Positions 11,273-21,939 are shown, counted from the first letter of the stretch. The stretch is DNA of 64,000 nucleotides from Haberlea rhodopensis (GCA_907163345.1 CAJQUN010000421.1:419209-483208); one strand, 5' to 3'. Made by a program: numbers and translations. Notes: a model not told the origin generated them from the letters alone.

Positions 11273-11464
11273 GTGGTTAGAGAACCCGGGAACGAGTGAA
11301 GGGTAGCCTTAGCATGTTTGGCTAGGTGCTTACATTTGGAGCATGTTTATGCATGTGGTGCATATTACTGTATATCCTGTTATACTAACATGCTTATATC
11401 ACTCCTGTTATCTAACGACATGTTATATATTGCTTTGGATTGTTGTTAACATTTGTGTTACAGC

Positions 11465-14400
11465 ATGGCTGCTAATGAGGAAGTCGGAGATGTTGGGAGT
11501 GTAAATGCAAGTATTGGACAGGCTAATCCTCTACCTCCACCGGCTGTAGGGATGGAACCAGTAGTTCAGTTATTGCTACCGGGTGAGATTAGCTTGACAC
11601 AGTTTCTGTCGTATCATCCGCCCCGGTTTGAGGGGACAGAGTCCGGAGAAGAAGCTGAAGAGTGGCTGGAGAGACTTGAGCAGATCTTTGTATCGGCTCC
11701 TTGTGCTATTACTGCTTGGCTGAGGCTGGCGGAGTTCCAGTTGGCTAAGAAACCATTGATGTGGTGGAGGAGCACAGTGATGGAGATGAGAGCACTGGGT
11801 GCTGTGATTGACTGGACGCTCTTCAGGACCAGGTTCTTGAACCGATACTTCTCCGCAGCAGCAAGACAGACAAAGGAGGATGAATTTACAAGTCTGAGGC
11901 ATGGGAACATGACAGTGGCAGACTTCCCCCATATTGCCTCTGATGGACGTGCCAAGATGAGAAATTTCATGAAAGGACTGCGACCGGAGCTCTATGACCG
12001 GGTTATCATCAATAACCCAACTTCTTTTGATGATGCTCTCACGAGAGCGGAGCTTGCTGAGCTAGGAGTGAGAGCTTATGCCATGCCACCACCGGTACCG
12101 CAACAGAGGCAGACTAGTGACAGTTTGAGGCCTCGGGGTGAGTCATTTAAACCCCGTGGTGCCTCTTCATCTTCGCGGTATGGTGGAAAGAAATACTTTG
12201 GCCAGAAACAGGATGGCAAGAAGGGAAATTGGTCCGCCAGTCGAGGATCTTCACAAGGGGATAGGCCGGGAGAGCCGAGGTGCAACAATTGTGGAGGGCC
12301 ACATTCTTCAAACAAGTGTCCTGCATGTTATGTCTGTGGCAAGATGGGCCACATTGCTAGGTATTGTCCCACCAGGGGAGGCCAGTCAGAGTATCAGGGC
12401 AACAGGCCAAGGTTTGAGGACAGGACAGTGCAGCAGAGGCAGCAGTTTGGGCCTCGTCCATCGGGAGGTCAGACACTGGGACCACCCCAGGGACAAGTAT
12501 ATGCACTGACCAGGGAGCAGGCTCAGGCAGCTCCAGAGGAGGTGATTGCCGGTACGTGTCATTTATTTACGTACCCTGCTTTTGTTTTGATAGATACAGG
12601 TGCCTCCCATTCCTTTGTGTCTGTGGGATTTGTGGAAAGACACCATATGCGCACGTCTTCTTTGCCCACGCCTCTATTGGTCTCGACACCCACTGGAAGA
12701 AACGTCGTTGCTGATCAGTTTTTGGCAGATAGCCTCATTTATTTTGAGGGCAACGAGTTGAGATCAGACTTGATTGTGCTGGGTATGTCAGACTTCGACT
12801 GCATCTTAGGTATTGATGTTCTGAACAGATATCAGGCAGTGGTAGATTGCCGACAGAGAACAGTGAAGTTCAGACCTGAGTTGGGCAGTCAGTGGACTTT
12901 CTTTGGCAACGGGTCTCGTGCGAAGATTCCGTTGATTTCAGAGATCAAGATGTCTCAGCTGTTGGAACGTGGACACACGGGCTATCTTATTTATGCCGTG
13001 GACACGTCTGGACAGAGTAAAGAACTGAGGGTTGAGGATGTACCAGTTGTGGCAGAATTTGCTGATGTATTTCCAGAAGAGATCCCAGGATTTCCACCGG
13101 CCAGGGAAATTGAATTTGGGATCGAGTTGTTGCCAGGGACATCCGCTATCTCTCGTGCACCTTATAGGATGGCACCGGCAGAGTTGAGAGAGTTGAAAGA
13201 GCAGTTGCAGGATCTCCTTGACAAGGGTTATATACGCCCGAGTGTGTCGCCATGGGGCGCACCAGTTCTCTTTGTGAACAAGAAGGACGGTTCGATGCGG
13301 TTGTGCATCGATTACCGGCAGCTGAACAAGGCTACAGTGAAGAACAAGTATCCTCTCCCAAGGATAGACGACTTGTTTGATCAGTTGCAAGGTACCAGGG
13401 TGTATAGCAAGATTGATTTGAGATCCGGGTATCATCAGATTCGGGTCAGAGAGGAAGATGTGCAGAAGACAGCGTTCCGGACTCGATACGGGCATTATGA
13501 GTTCTTAGTAATGCCGTTCGGTGTGACGAACGCCCCGGCCGTCTTCATGAGTCTGATGAACAGAGTGTTTCAGCCGTATCTTGATCAGTTCGTCATCGTG
13601 TTTATTGACGACATTCTTATCTACTCCCGGAGTGAGGAAGATCATGTGAAACACTTGAGGACAGTGCTTCAGATTCTCAGAGAGCATCAGTTGTATGCTA
13701 AGCTCAGTAAGTGCGAGTTTTGGCTGAGCAGTGTAGTGTTTCTGGGGCATGTCATTTCGAGCAGCGGGATATCAGTGGACCCTAAGAAGATTGAGGCTGT
13801 GATGGACTGGGCTGCCCCCACTTCTGTGCCTGAGATCCGGAGTTTTCTTGGTTTGGCCGGGTATTATCGGCGCTTTGTTGAGGGCTTTTCGAAGATTGCC
13901 AAGCCGCTGACTCAGTTGACTCAGAAGGGTGTGCCTTTCTTTTGGTCAGAAGCTTGTGAGGAGAGCTTCCAGGAGTTGAAGCACCGGTTGACGACGGCGC
14001 CAGTGTTAGTGATCCCGACGGAGAACTCCAGATTTGTTTTATATACTGATGCATCACTGCAGGGCCTTGGATGTGTTCTGATGCAAGATAAGCATGTGGT
14101 AGCTTATGCATCGAGGCAGTTGAAGCCGCATGAGACCCGATATCCAGTTCATGACTTGGAATTGGCGGCTATTATCTTTGCCCTGAAGATCTGGAGGCAT
14201 TACTTATATGGCACTTCATTCACCATATACACGGATCACAAGAGCCTCAAGTTTCTATTCACTCAGGCAGAGCTGAACATGAGACAGAGGAGATGGATGG
14301 ACCTACTCAAGGACTATGATTGCGAGATTGAGTACCATCCCGGGAAAGCCAATTTGACAGCAGACGCTCTGAGCCGGAAAGTGAGGAGTTCTGCTGAGGA

Positions 14401-14873
14401 CGTCATCCATTTGTCGGCTATGATGACCTCCTATTGCCATCTTGGCTATGATTTTGATATAGATGCATCACCAGTGTATGTCTCTACCTTATTAGCTGAG
14501 CCAGATATTTATGAGAACATCAGGAGAGCTCAGAGATCAGATACTGAGGTTCAGAGATGGTTGTCTATAGTGCATCTTGGTCAGCCGACGAAGTTCAGAG
14601 TGGCCGACGACGGATCTTTGAGATTGGGTAACCGCTGGGTAGTTCCGAGTACGCCGGAGTTGCGTAAGGGGATCTTGGGACGAGCTCACAGTAGCAGACT
14701 TAGCATCCACCCAGGCGGGAAGAAGATGTACAGAGATCTGCGTGGTCAGTTTTGGTGGAAGAGAATGAAGTCCGATGTCGTCGCTTTTGTGAAGAGGTGT
14801 CTGATCTGCCAGCAGGTTAAGGCAGAGAGGCAGAGACCTGGCGGCGAATTGAGGAGCTTGGAGATACCGAAGT
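11465..14873 (+). CDS. E3 Gag-Pol polyprotein, first part (Gag, PR, RT, RNase H, integrase N-terminus)
   Basis: The start is the ATG at 11465 in good plant context (A at -3, G at +4). The in-frame TTG 12 bases upstream is acceptor sequence. Gag core about residues 70-190; zinc knuckles at 273-301 (CNNCGGPHSSNKC and CYVCGKMGHIARYC); protease DTGASH at 377; RT with Asp-Asp at 715-716 (VFIDDILIYS); RNase H with TDAS, DLELAA, TDHKS and DALSR; integrase HHCC ending CLICQQVKAERQR. Gag lacks 12 residues present in E4 and E6 (VAD-F-PHI in place of VADYAMQYSSLLRYVPHI), an in-frame loss in the capsid domain. The frame is cut at 14873 by E4 and continues at 24250; the two parts sum to 1511 codons with no stop. 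The ORF apparently ends at 14878 only because it runs into the E4 LTR. Confidence 0.95.
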
Positions 14874-15076
14874 TGTGATATCCCCGAAATGATTATGTGA
14901 TTTTAATCATTTAAGTTATATTGTGATGTTAATGTGTTAATTCATGGGATTGGATAAATTATATTGGGGAGAATTACTTCAGGGTGCATGTAACATGTAT
15001 TGGGTTTTTGGGGTGTGTATTGTTGTTTTGGTAAAGCATGCAAAAGAGTAATTGAAGTATTTTGTTGAGAAAATAT

Positions 15077-15084
15077 TATAAATA
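15077..15084 (+). promoter_or_regulatory. Putative TATA box of E4 5' LTR
   Basis: TATAAATA lies 204 bp into the LTR. The 3' LTR copy is at 22151-22158, and the related E5 LTR has it at 41198-41205. If real, the palindrome cluster lies about 0.9 kb downstream, within the transcript. Confidence 0.45.
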
Positions 15085-16015
15085 TCATGTGGGGATATTT
15101 TAAATACATCGTGCTAAATCGGGACCAAAACATAACACATCAAACCACCCAACACTTAACCACCCCCCCCCAACCCATACTTTGACTCAGCATGAGCTGG
15201 CCATGCTTCCACTTGGCTCAATAATTTAACACCTTTCCAGCACTCCAAATTTCGAACCTCCTCTTCCAAAATACCATCCAGTAGCTGCTAAGCAATTTTA
15301 GGAGGAGCCCTTCCATTTCCATCGCCTGGAAATCCTTCAAAAATCGGGGCAAAGTAGGGTGAGGAACTACCCTGTTTCTTTCTGGAAAAACTGGTTTGGT
15401 TCTACTTTTGAGCATGGTGAAAAACGGCATGTTAGCATATGTTTCTTGAAACCTGTGATTTAAATGCTTACATGGTGTTTTTATGAGTCTCTCTGTAATT
15501 TTCCTTAAGCATGATGCATGTTTTATGTGGAAGATTTAAGCTTGTGAAAAGTAGTGCTCAAAAATCTGGGTAGAGATTTCCTCTGTTTTCTGGAAAATCG
15601 TGGGTTGGGAGTGTTTTTGAGGAGGTGTTATCTTGCATGATAAGCTTATATATTGGAGAAACTTTGATGTGAAAACATGCTTGGTAGTTTTGTGAAACCC
15701 ATGGCATGTTTAGTTGAGCACGGTTTATGTTATATGTGTTAGTTTTGATAGCATGTAAAGAGGTGCTCAAGAATTCTGGAAATGAAAATGTGCCCTGTTT
15801 CCAGAAAAAGTTGATCCAGTACTTGTTTAAATGATCGATGTTTATGCATGTAGGTTTATGATTAGGGTGTATATTTGGTTTGAATACACTCAGGGTAGTG
15901 TAGTTCAAATGCTAGCATGATGATCTTGATATGTATTTTGCCCTACATGTTAGATTTAAGGGTGTAAATATCGGTGTTAAGCAATTCTGGAAAATCGCCG
16001 AAGGAACAGGGTTGG

Positions 16016-16171
16016 CGATCGATCGCCAAGGAGGCGCGATCGATCGCGACGTTCCAGTGGGTTTTGGCGATCGATCGCCAATATTGGGGCGATCGATCGC
16101 TGAATGATTTTTTTTTGGTATGCGAGGCAGTAGCATCTCGCGATCGATCGGGGCTCATGGGCGATCGATCG
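16016..16171 (+). repeat. Palindrome cluster: 6 x CGATCGATCG in E4 5' LTR
   Basis: Three pairs at 16016/16037, 16068/16090 and 16141/16162 (spacing 21, 22, 21). The third pair extends to a perfect 17-bp stem (CATCTCGCGATCGATCG with its complement) around the 11-base loop GGGCTCATGGG. The second pair extends inward through CCAAT/ATTGG. Confidence 0.92.
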
Positions 16172-16329
16172 CGAGATGATATTGAAGGATTTAATTGTTT
16201 TTTTTATTTGGTTTTGCTTCCGGATTATTATGAGGTGTCTAATATTGTGTTGTGTGGCTATGTAGAACCATCCCAGGTGCCAGCACAATCGAGGAGATAA
16301 AGTCGATTTACTCCTCTATCTTTTGAAAG

Positions 16330-16346
16330 GTACGTAAGCGACGTAC
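16330..16346 (+). promoter_or_regulatory. GTACGT-AAGCG-ACGTAC donor hairpin (E4 5' LTR)
   Basis: Perfect 6-bp stem preceded by GAAAG. In the 3' LTR the first arm is GTACCT (23407-23412), which breaks both the stem and the donor +5 position. Confidence 0.6.
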
Positions 16347-17172
16347 GGGCATCCCAACGGTAACATGTACTTTATGTTTGTCTTTATGACACATGATGAA
16401 TGCAATGTGGTGCATTAAGATTATGATACATGTTTTTATGCATTGTTTTGCATATGTATGTTGTGAAATATAAGAGGTGTATTTCACGAGTCAAAGTTAT
16501 CTTAGTAAGGATTTTAATGGCTTACGCTAAAGTCCATTGGAAGCGATGAAGAATTCCGCTTACATGGAGTAGCAATGCTAAAGTCCATTGGAAGCGAGGA
16601 AGAATTCCGCTTACATGGAGTAGCAAGAAGCATTAAAATGTACTAATGATAAGGGCTCAGGATGAAATAAGGATTTAAGGGAAAAGGAATGTCATGACAT
16701 TGCATATCCATACATTCATATAATGTGTTTCTATTATGAATTATGGTACAGGGACAACCAATGGGCTATATAAATGCTGGAAATACAGGAAGGACTTGTG
16801 TTTAAGATTTGCATTTATGCCTTACTTTCATATTATGTTAAATATGAATTGTGTTATGCTCATGTGTTGGGGGTTGTCTTTGTAGGTGCTTTTGTTGACG
16901 AGAACCAGGGCCGGGGTTGATATGCTGAGCTGTAAGGAGTGCTACAGGATTAGCATGTTAGAGTTTTTGTATAGCTTCTACTGAGTAGAGTAAGACTATG
17001 ATGTAGTACCTTTGTAGGAAGTACGTCTTTCCTTTTTGGAACATTTTGGTACTGTAATCTCTAAAGCTCAGGTTAATCAACACGGCACATTACTCTGATA
17101 TAATCACTTGTATGTTTAGTTCTCTAAATTGCACCTTAATATCTTGATGTGATAACGGGGTCTCACATTTAG

Positions 17173-17185
17173 TGGTATCAGAGCA
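17173..17185 (+). other. E4 primer-binding site, tRNA-iMet
   Basis: TGGTATCAGAGCA lies 5 bases after the 5' LTR (spacer TTTAG). Confidence 0.95.
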
Positions 17186-17384
17186 GTGGTTAGATAACCA
17201 GGGAAGAGTGAAGGGTAGCCTTTAGAGACAAGTTGGCTAGGTATTCATTTAGGCATGCTTATGCATGTGATGCATATGGTTGTATACGTGATATACTAAC
17301 ATGCTTTGAATATTTTACTCTTGTTATCTAACGGCTTATATTATGAACTGCTTTTGGTATTGTTGTTAACTATTGTGTTGCAGC

Positions 17385-20300
17385 ATGGCGGACCTCAATG
17401 AAGAGGTAGGAGATATGGACAGTAGACATGCCAGTATTGCTCAGCCGAACCCCTTACCACCACCTGCTGTGGGCGTGGAGCCCAGTGTACAGATATTACT
17501 GCCAGGGGAGCTCAGTTTGAAGCAGTTTCTGAGTTTCCATCCGCCCATGTTTGAGGGGACTGAGTCTGGCGAAGTAGCTGAGGAGTGGTTGGAACGTATA
17601 GAGCAGATACTTGTGACTGCACCTTGTGCACTCACGGCATGGCTGAGGTTAGCAGAGTTTCAGCTGGCTAAGAAGCCTGCTATGTGGTGGAAGACCACCG
17701 TGATGGAGCTGAGAGCTCTAGGTATGGCAGTTGACTGGACTGTATTCCGGACCCGGTTTCTTAACCGGTATTTCTCTGCAGCTGCCAGACAATTAAAGGA
17801 GGATGAGTTCAACAGTTTGAAGCAGGGTAGCATGTCCGTAGCAGACTACGCTATGCAGTATTCCTCACTGCTGAGGTATGTACCTCATATTGCTGTCAAC
17901 AGCCATGCCAAGATGAGGAACTTTCTGAAAGGTCTGAGGCCGGAGCTATTCGATAGGGTTATCTCTAACAACCCCAGCTCGTTTGACGACGCCCTGACAC
18001 GGGCAGAGTTGGCAGAGATTGCCGTAGACGCATACAAGGATGTTGTACCCCCTTTTGTACCATCACAGAGGCCTACTATTGATAGTCTGAAGCCACGAGG
18101 GGATCAGTTTAAGGCTCGTGGGGCCTCATCATCTTCCAGGTTTAGTGGGAAGAAGTCTCATGGACAGAAGCAGAGCACCCGGGGGCACACACAGGGAAGC
18201 AGGACAGAGGTACCCAGGTGTACCAACTGCGGAGGATGGCATTTGTTACGTGACTGTCGAGGTTGCTATATCTGTGGCAAGATGGGCCACATAGCTCGGG
18301 GTTGCCCCAATCGGGCAGTTCAGACGGATTCAGGGCCGAATAGGCCAAGGTTTGATGCTGGGAGGGCACCACAGAGGCAGCAGTTTGCACCACGACCCCT
18401 GGGAGGTCAGACGACAGGACCGCCGCAAGGACAGGTGTATGCACTGACCCGGGAGCAGGCCGAGGCAGCCCCAGAGGAGGTCATTGCTGGTACGTGTCAT
18501 TTACTTACGTACCCTGCACTTATATTGATAGATACAGGTGCTTCCCATTCCTTTGTATCTACTGCCTTTGTGGAAGGACACCATTTGTGCTCGTCTCTGT
18601 TACCCACGCCTCTCATGGTCTCGACACCCACGGGGAAGCATGTGATTGCGGATCGACAGTTATCTGATTGCCTCATTTATTTTGAGGGCAATGATCTGAG
18701 GGCCGATTTGATTCAGTTAGAGATGGCAGACTTTGACTGCATTATCGGCATTGATGTGTTGAGCAGATACCGAGCTATGGTAGATTGCCAAAAGAGGATG
18801 GTTCGCTTTCTGTCTGATCAGGGATTCCAGTGGACTTTTTATGGGGACGGCTCTCGTCCAAAGATACCAGTAATCTCGGCGGTTAAGATGTCGCGGTTAT
18901 TGGAACGGGGCCATACTGGGTACCTTATTTATGCTATGGATGCTTCAGAGGAGAAGGAAGTGAGAGCCGAGGACATTCCAGTTGTGGCGGAGTTCAGTGA
19001 TGTGTTTCCAGATGAGATTCCGGGATTTCCGCCTGTCAGGGATGTGGAGTTTGCTATTGAGTTGCTGCCAGGGACATCAGCCATTTCTCGTGCCCCATAC
19101 AGGATGGCACCGGCAGAGCTGAGGGAGCTGAAGGTACAGTTACAGGAGCTCCTCGACAAGGGATACATCCGTCCTAGTGTATCGCCTTGGGGTGCGCCAG
19201 TTTTGTTCGTGAAAAAGAAGGATGGATCAATGCGTCTGTGCATTGACTACAGGCAACTGAACAAGGCTACAGTGAAGAACAGATATCCGCTTCCGAGGAT
19301 TGATGATCTGTTCGACCAGCTTCAGGGTACGGAGGTATACTCCAAGATAGATTTGAGGTCAGGCTATCACCAGGTACGGGTTAGAGCTGGTGATGTCCAA
19401 AAGACGGCTTTTAGAACTCGGTATGGACACTATGAGTTCTTGGTGATGCCGTTCGGTGTGACAAATGCACCTGCAGTCTTTATGAGCCTGATGAACAGAG
19501 TATTTCAGGAGTACCTCGATCAGTTTGTGATCGTGTTTATTGATGACATCCTAGTCTATTCGAGGAATGAGGAGGATCATGCCGATCATCTGAGGACAGT
19601 ACTCCAGATCCTCAGAGATCATCAGTTGTACGCCAAACTCAGCAAGTGTGAGTTTTGGCTGAACAGTGTTGCATTTTTGGGCCATATCATATCACGAGAG
19701 GGGATATCAGTAGACCCGAAGAAGATAGAGGCAGTTATGGATTGGTCTACCCCTACTTCAGTCAGTGAGATTCGAAGTTTTCTTGGTCTGGCTGGCTATT
19801 ATCGACGTTTCGTCGAGGGTTTCTCAAAGATCGCCAAGCCACTTACACAGCTGACTCAGAAGGGAGTCCCATTTTGTTGGTCAGAGGCTTGTGAGCAGAG
19901 TTTCCGGGAATTAAAGCACAGACTGACTACTGCGCCAGTTCTAGTGATACCCAAGGAGAACAAAGGATTTGTCCTTTATACCGATGCATCTCTACAGGGA
20001 TTAGGGTGCGTGCTGATGCAGGACAGACATGTAGTGGCTTACGCTTCGAGACAGTTGAAGCCACATGAGGCGAGGTATCCAGTCCATGATCTGGAGTTGG
20101 CAGCTATAGTGTTCGCCTTGAAGATATGGCGACACTACTTATACGGTACCTCATTTACCATCTTCACTGATCACAAGAGCCTGAAATTCTTGTTTACACA
20201 GGCTGAGCTGAACATGAGGCAGAGGAGATGGATGGACCTGCTGAAGGACTACGATTGTGAAATCGAATATCACCCGGGAAAGGCAAATTTGACAGCCGAC

Positions 20301-20762
20301 GCTTTGAGTCGGAAGGTGAAGAGCACAGCAGAGGATACTATGTCTCTGTCAGCTATGTTTAGCTCCTACTGCCATTTGGGATTCGATTATGATGTATCTT
20401 CTTCACCAGTACAGGTTTTGACCTTGCTAGCTGAGCCTGTTATATTTGATCACATCAGGAAGGCTCAGGGGACCGATGTAGAGGTTCAGAGATGGATGTT
20501 AGTGGTTCATTCAGGACAGCCATCGAGATTCAGAGTGGCTGATGACGGTTCTCTGAGGCTCGGCGACAGATGGGTGGTTCCAGATACACCCGAGTTGCGC
20601 CAAGGTATATTACAGCGAGCTCATTGCAGCAGGATGAGTATCCATCCAGGTGGGAAGAAGATGTATAAGGATCTACGCAGCCAGTTCTGGTGGAGGCGTA
20701 TGAAAACAGGATGTCACCTCTTTTGTCAAGCGTTGTTTGATTTGTCAACAAGTGAAAGCTGA
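17385..20762 (+). CDS. E4 Gag-Pol polyprotein up to a single-base frameshift
   Basis: Starts at the ATG at 17385 (MADLNEEVGD). Zinc knuckles at residues 279-307 (CTNCGGWHLLRDC, a C-X2-C-X3-H-X4-C form, then classical CYICGKMGHIARGC). Protease DTGASH at 383; RT from about 580 with catalytic Asp-Asp at 720-721; RNase H with TDAS at 867 and ending DALSRKV near 975; integrase HHCC begins (HCSRMSIH). Relative to E5 there is one extra A in the A-run at 20703-20706, which throws the frame into a stop at 20760-20762. All earlier domains are undamaged, including the Gag segment that E3 has lost. Single-ORF gag-pol and the downstream chromodomain place it in the Tekay lineage. The extra A could be a true mutation or a consensus error. 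Confidence 0.95.
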   Translation: MADLNEEVGDMDSRHASIAQPNPLPPPAVGVEPSVQILLPGELSLKQFLSFHPPMFEGTESGEVAEEWLERIEQILVTAPCALTAWLRLAEFQLAKKPAMWWKTTVMELRALGMAVDWTVFRTRFLNRYFSAAARQLKEDEFNSLKQGSMSVADYAMQYSSLLRYVPHIAVNSHAKMRNFLKGLRPELFDRVISNNPSSFDDALTRAELAEIAVDAYKDVVPPFVPSQRPTIDSLKPRGDQFKARGASSSSRFSGKKSHGQKQSTRGHTQGSRTEVPRCTNCGGWHLLRDCRGCYICGKMGHIARGCPNRAVQTDSGPNRPRFDAGRAPQRQQFAPRPLGGQTTGPPQGQVYALTREQAEAAPEEVIAGTCHLLTYPALILIDTGASHSFVSTAFVEGHHLCSSLLPTPLMVSTPTGKHVIADRQLSDCLIYFEGNDLRADLIQLEMADFDCIIGIDVLSRYRAMVDCQKRMVRFLSDQGFQWTFYGDGSRPKIPVISAVKMSRLLERGHTGYLIYAMDASEEKEVRAEDIPVVAEFSDVFPDEIPGFPPVRDVEFAIELLPGTSAISRAPYRMAPAELRELKVQLQELLDKGYIRPSVSPWGAPVLFVKKKDGSMRLCIDYRQLNKATVKNRYPLPRIDDLFDQLQGTEVYSKIDLRSGYHQVRVRAGDVQKTAFRTRYGHYEFLVMPFGVTNAPAVFMSLMNRVFQEYLDQFVIVFIDDILVYSRNEEDHADHLRTVLQILRDHQLYAKLSKCEFWLNSVAFLGHIISREGISVDPKKIEAVMDWSTPTSVSEIRSFLGLAGYYRRFVEGFSKIAKPLTQLTQKGVPFCWSEACEQSFRELKHRLTTAPVLVIPKENKGFVLYTDASLQGLGCVLMQDRHVVAYASRQLKPHEARYPVHDLELAAIVFALKIWRHYLYGTSFTIFTDHKSLKFLFTQAELNMRQRRWMDLLKDYDCEIEYHPGKANLTADALSRKVKSTAEDTMSLSAMFSSYCHLGFDYDVSSSPVQVLTLLAEPVIFDHIRKAQGTDVEVQRWMLVVHSGQPSRFRVADDGSLRLGDRWVVPDTPELRQGILQRAHCSRMSIHPGGKKMYKDLRSQFWWRRMKTGCHLFCQALFDLSTSES

Positions 20763-21939
20763 GAGACAAAGGCCTGGAGGTGAACTAAGAAGTTTAGAAG
20801 TACCCGAGTGGAAGTGGCAGCACGTATCTATGGATTTCGTGACCCACTTGCCGAGGACTGTTTCGGGTTTTGATGCCATCTGGGTAGTCGTAGACAGGTT
20901 GACTAAGAGTGCTCATTTCATTCCCTACTGTATGACCTTCACACACTTAAGAATGGCGCAGTTATATGTCAAAGATGTGGTGAGACTGCACGGGATCCCT
21001 GTTTCGATTGTGTCAGATCGAGATCCGCGGTTTACATCTCACTTTTGGGAGGGTCTGCAGACAGCTCTAGGTACAGAGTTGAGGTTGAGCACAGCCTATC
21101 ATCCCCAGACGGACGGACAGACCGAGCGTACGATACAGACGCTCGAAGATATGTTGAGGGCTTGTGTGCTGGAGTTCGACACTTCATGGCAGGACTCGAT
21201 AGCCTTGGTGGAATTTTCTTACAACAACAGCTACCAGGCAAGTATTCAGATGGCTCCTTTCGAGGCCCTCTATGGTAGGCGTTGTAGGTCACCCTTGTGT
21301 TGGGATGACATGGACCGTAAGTCGGTTGGAGGACCTGAGTTGGTTCAGGAAATGGAAGAGAAAGTTAAGGTTATCAGAACAAAGATGAAAGCAGCTCAGG
21401 ATAGACAGGCAGCATATGCCAATCAGCGGCGTAGACCGTTGGAGTTTCAGTTAGGCGACAGAGTGTTTTTGAAGATCTCACCCTTCAGAGGCGTAGTACG
21501 GTTTGGGATGCGAGGGAAGTTATCCCCGAGGTATGTAGGGCCGTATGAGATCTTACAGCGTATTGGTACTCTGGCATACCGGTTGGCTTTACCGCCCTCT
21601 CTGTCTGGCATACACGACGTTTTTCATGTGTCTATGCTGAGGAAGTATGAGCCAGATCCCTCACATGTGTTGCAGCCTTCAGAGGTGCAGATTGAGTCCG
21701 ATGTTTCTTATGTGGAGCGGCCTCTCAGGATTTTGGATAGAGCAGACCGCAGACTTCGGAACAAGGTTATTCCTATGATCAAGGTACAGTGGGATCGTAG
21801 GGGTGTCGAGGAGGCCACGTGGGAGACAGAGCGACACATGGTGCAGCACTATCCAGAGTTATTTTCTGGTATGCGTTTATTTACTGTTTTATTTCTGGTT
21901 AGCAGCATGTTTGATTTCGGGACGAAATCCTATAAGTAG
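20707..21939 (+). CDS. E4 integrase and chromodomain (continuation after the frameshift)
   Basis: In frame from CAG at 20707: zinc-binding Cys pair (CLICQQ), integrase core with Asp (SMDF), Asp (SDRDPRF) and Glu (TERTIQTLE), the C-terminal GPYEILQRIG..LSGIHDVFHVS region, then a chromodomain at about 21705-21870 (YVERPLRILDR .. IKVQWDRRGVEEATWETE). The integrase inserts cDNA; the chromodomain is thought to steer insertion to heterochromatin. The usual third aromatic cage residue is absent (WDRRG where HP1-type domains have WKGY). The stop TAG at 21937 overlaps the start of the polypurine tract. It has no start codon of its own and would be made only as part of Gag-Pol. Confidence 0.93.
   Translation, partial: QDVTSFVKRCLICQQVKAERQRPGGELRSLEVPEWKWQHVSMDFVTHLPRTVSGFDAIWVVVDRLTKSAHFIPYCMTFTHLRMAQLYVKDVVRLHGIPVSIVSDRDPRFTSHFWEGLQTALGTELRLSTAYHPQTDGQTERTIQTLEDMLRACVLEFDTSWQDSIALVEFSYNNSYQASIQMAPFEALYGRRCRSPLCWDDMDRKSVGGPELVQEMEEKVKVIRTKMKAAQDRQAAYANQRRRPLEFQLGDRVFLKISPFRGVVRFGMRGKLSPRYVGPYEILQRIGTLAYRLALPPSLSGIHDVFHVSMLRKYEPDPSHVLQPSEVQIESDVSYVERPLRILDRADRRLRNKVIPMIKVQWDRRGVEEATWETERHMVQHYPELFSGMRLFTVLFLVSSMFDFGTKSYK

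Larger units (their letters stand above)
10252..11463 (+). other. Predicted leader intron of E3
   Basis: The donor AAAG|GTACGT is in the LTR. The acceptor is a T-rich tract with TTAAC, then GTGTTACAG, ending one base before the gag ATG. Splicing would remove 1212 bases including the primer site and many upstream ATGs, giving an mRNA for Gag-Pol while unspliced RNA stays the genome. Conserved in E4 and E6. Inference only; no transcript evidence. Confidence 0.45.
14874..17167 (+). repeat. E4 5' LTR (2294 bp)
   Basis: Starts TGTGATATCCCCG and ends GGGGTCTCACA. Contains TATAAATA (15077), a C-run (about 15165), six CGATCGATCG palindromes (16016-16171), the GTAGAACC..CCCAGGT block (16262-16278) and a GTACGT/ACGTAC hairpin (16330-16346). 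Two AAGCG/CGCTT hairpins with 11-base loops lie at about 16542-16612. A long-range stem (16750-16759 with 16872-16881) and CTACT-G-AGTAG (16978-16988) follow. Confidence 0.96.
16330..17383 (+). other. Predicted leader intron of E4
   Basis: Donor AAAG|GTACGTAAG in the LTR. The acceptor is a TTGTTGTTAAC tract, then GTGTTGCAG, one base before the gag ATG. Predicted length 1054 bases, removing the hairpin array, the long-range stem and the primer site. Inference from sequence and from recurrence in E3 and E6. Confidence 0.45.

Noticed and set aside
11453..11464. Upstream starts giving Met-Cys-Tyr/Cys-Ser-Met in front of gag (also 17373, 56888, 6047)
   Set aside because: These are TTG codons inside the acceptor-like leader. 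The ATG 12 bases later has good plant context and is conserved in all four elements.
15974..16300. Overlapping ORFs on both strands with repeated DRS and AIDR peptides (also 9754-10104, 23051-23377, 26014-26364)
   Set aside because: They are translations of the CGATCGATCG cluster, present on both strands because it is palindromic; no protein motif.
20690..20765. Programmed frameshift between RNase H and integrase in E4
   Set aside because: E3 and E6 read through this point in one frame and E5 differs only by one A. A simple one-base insertion explains it.
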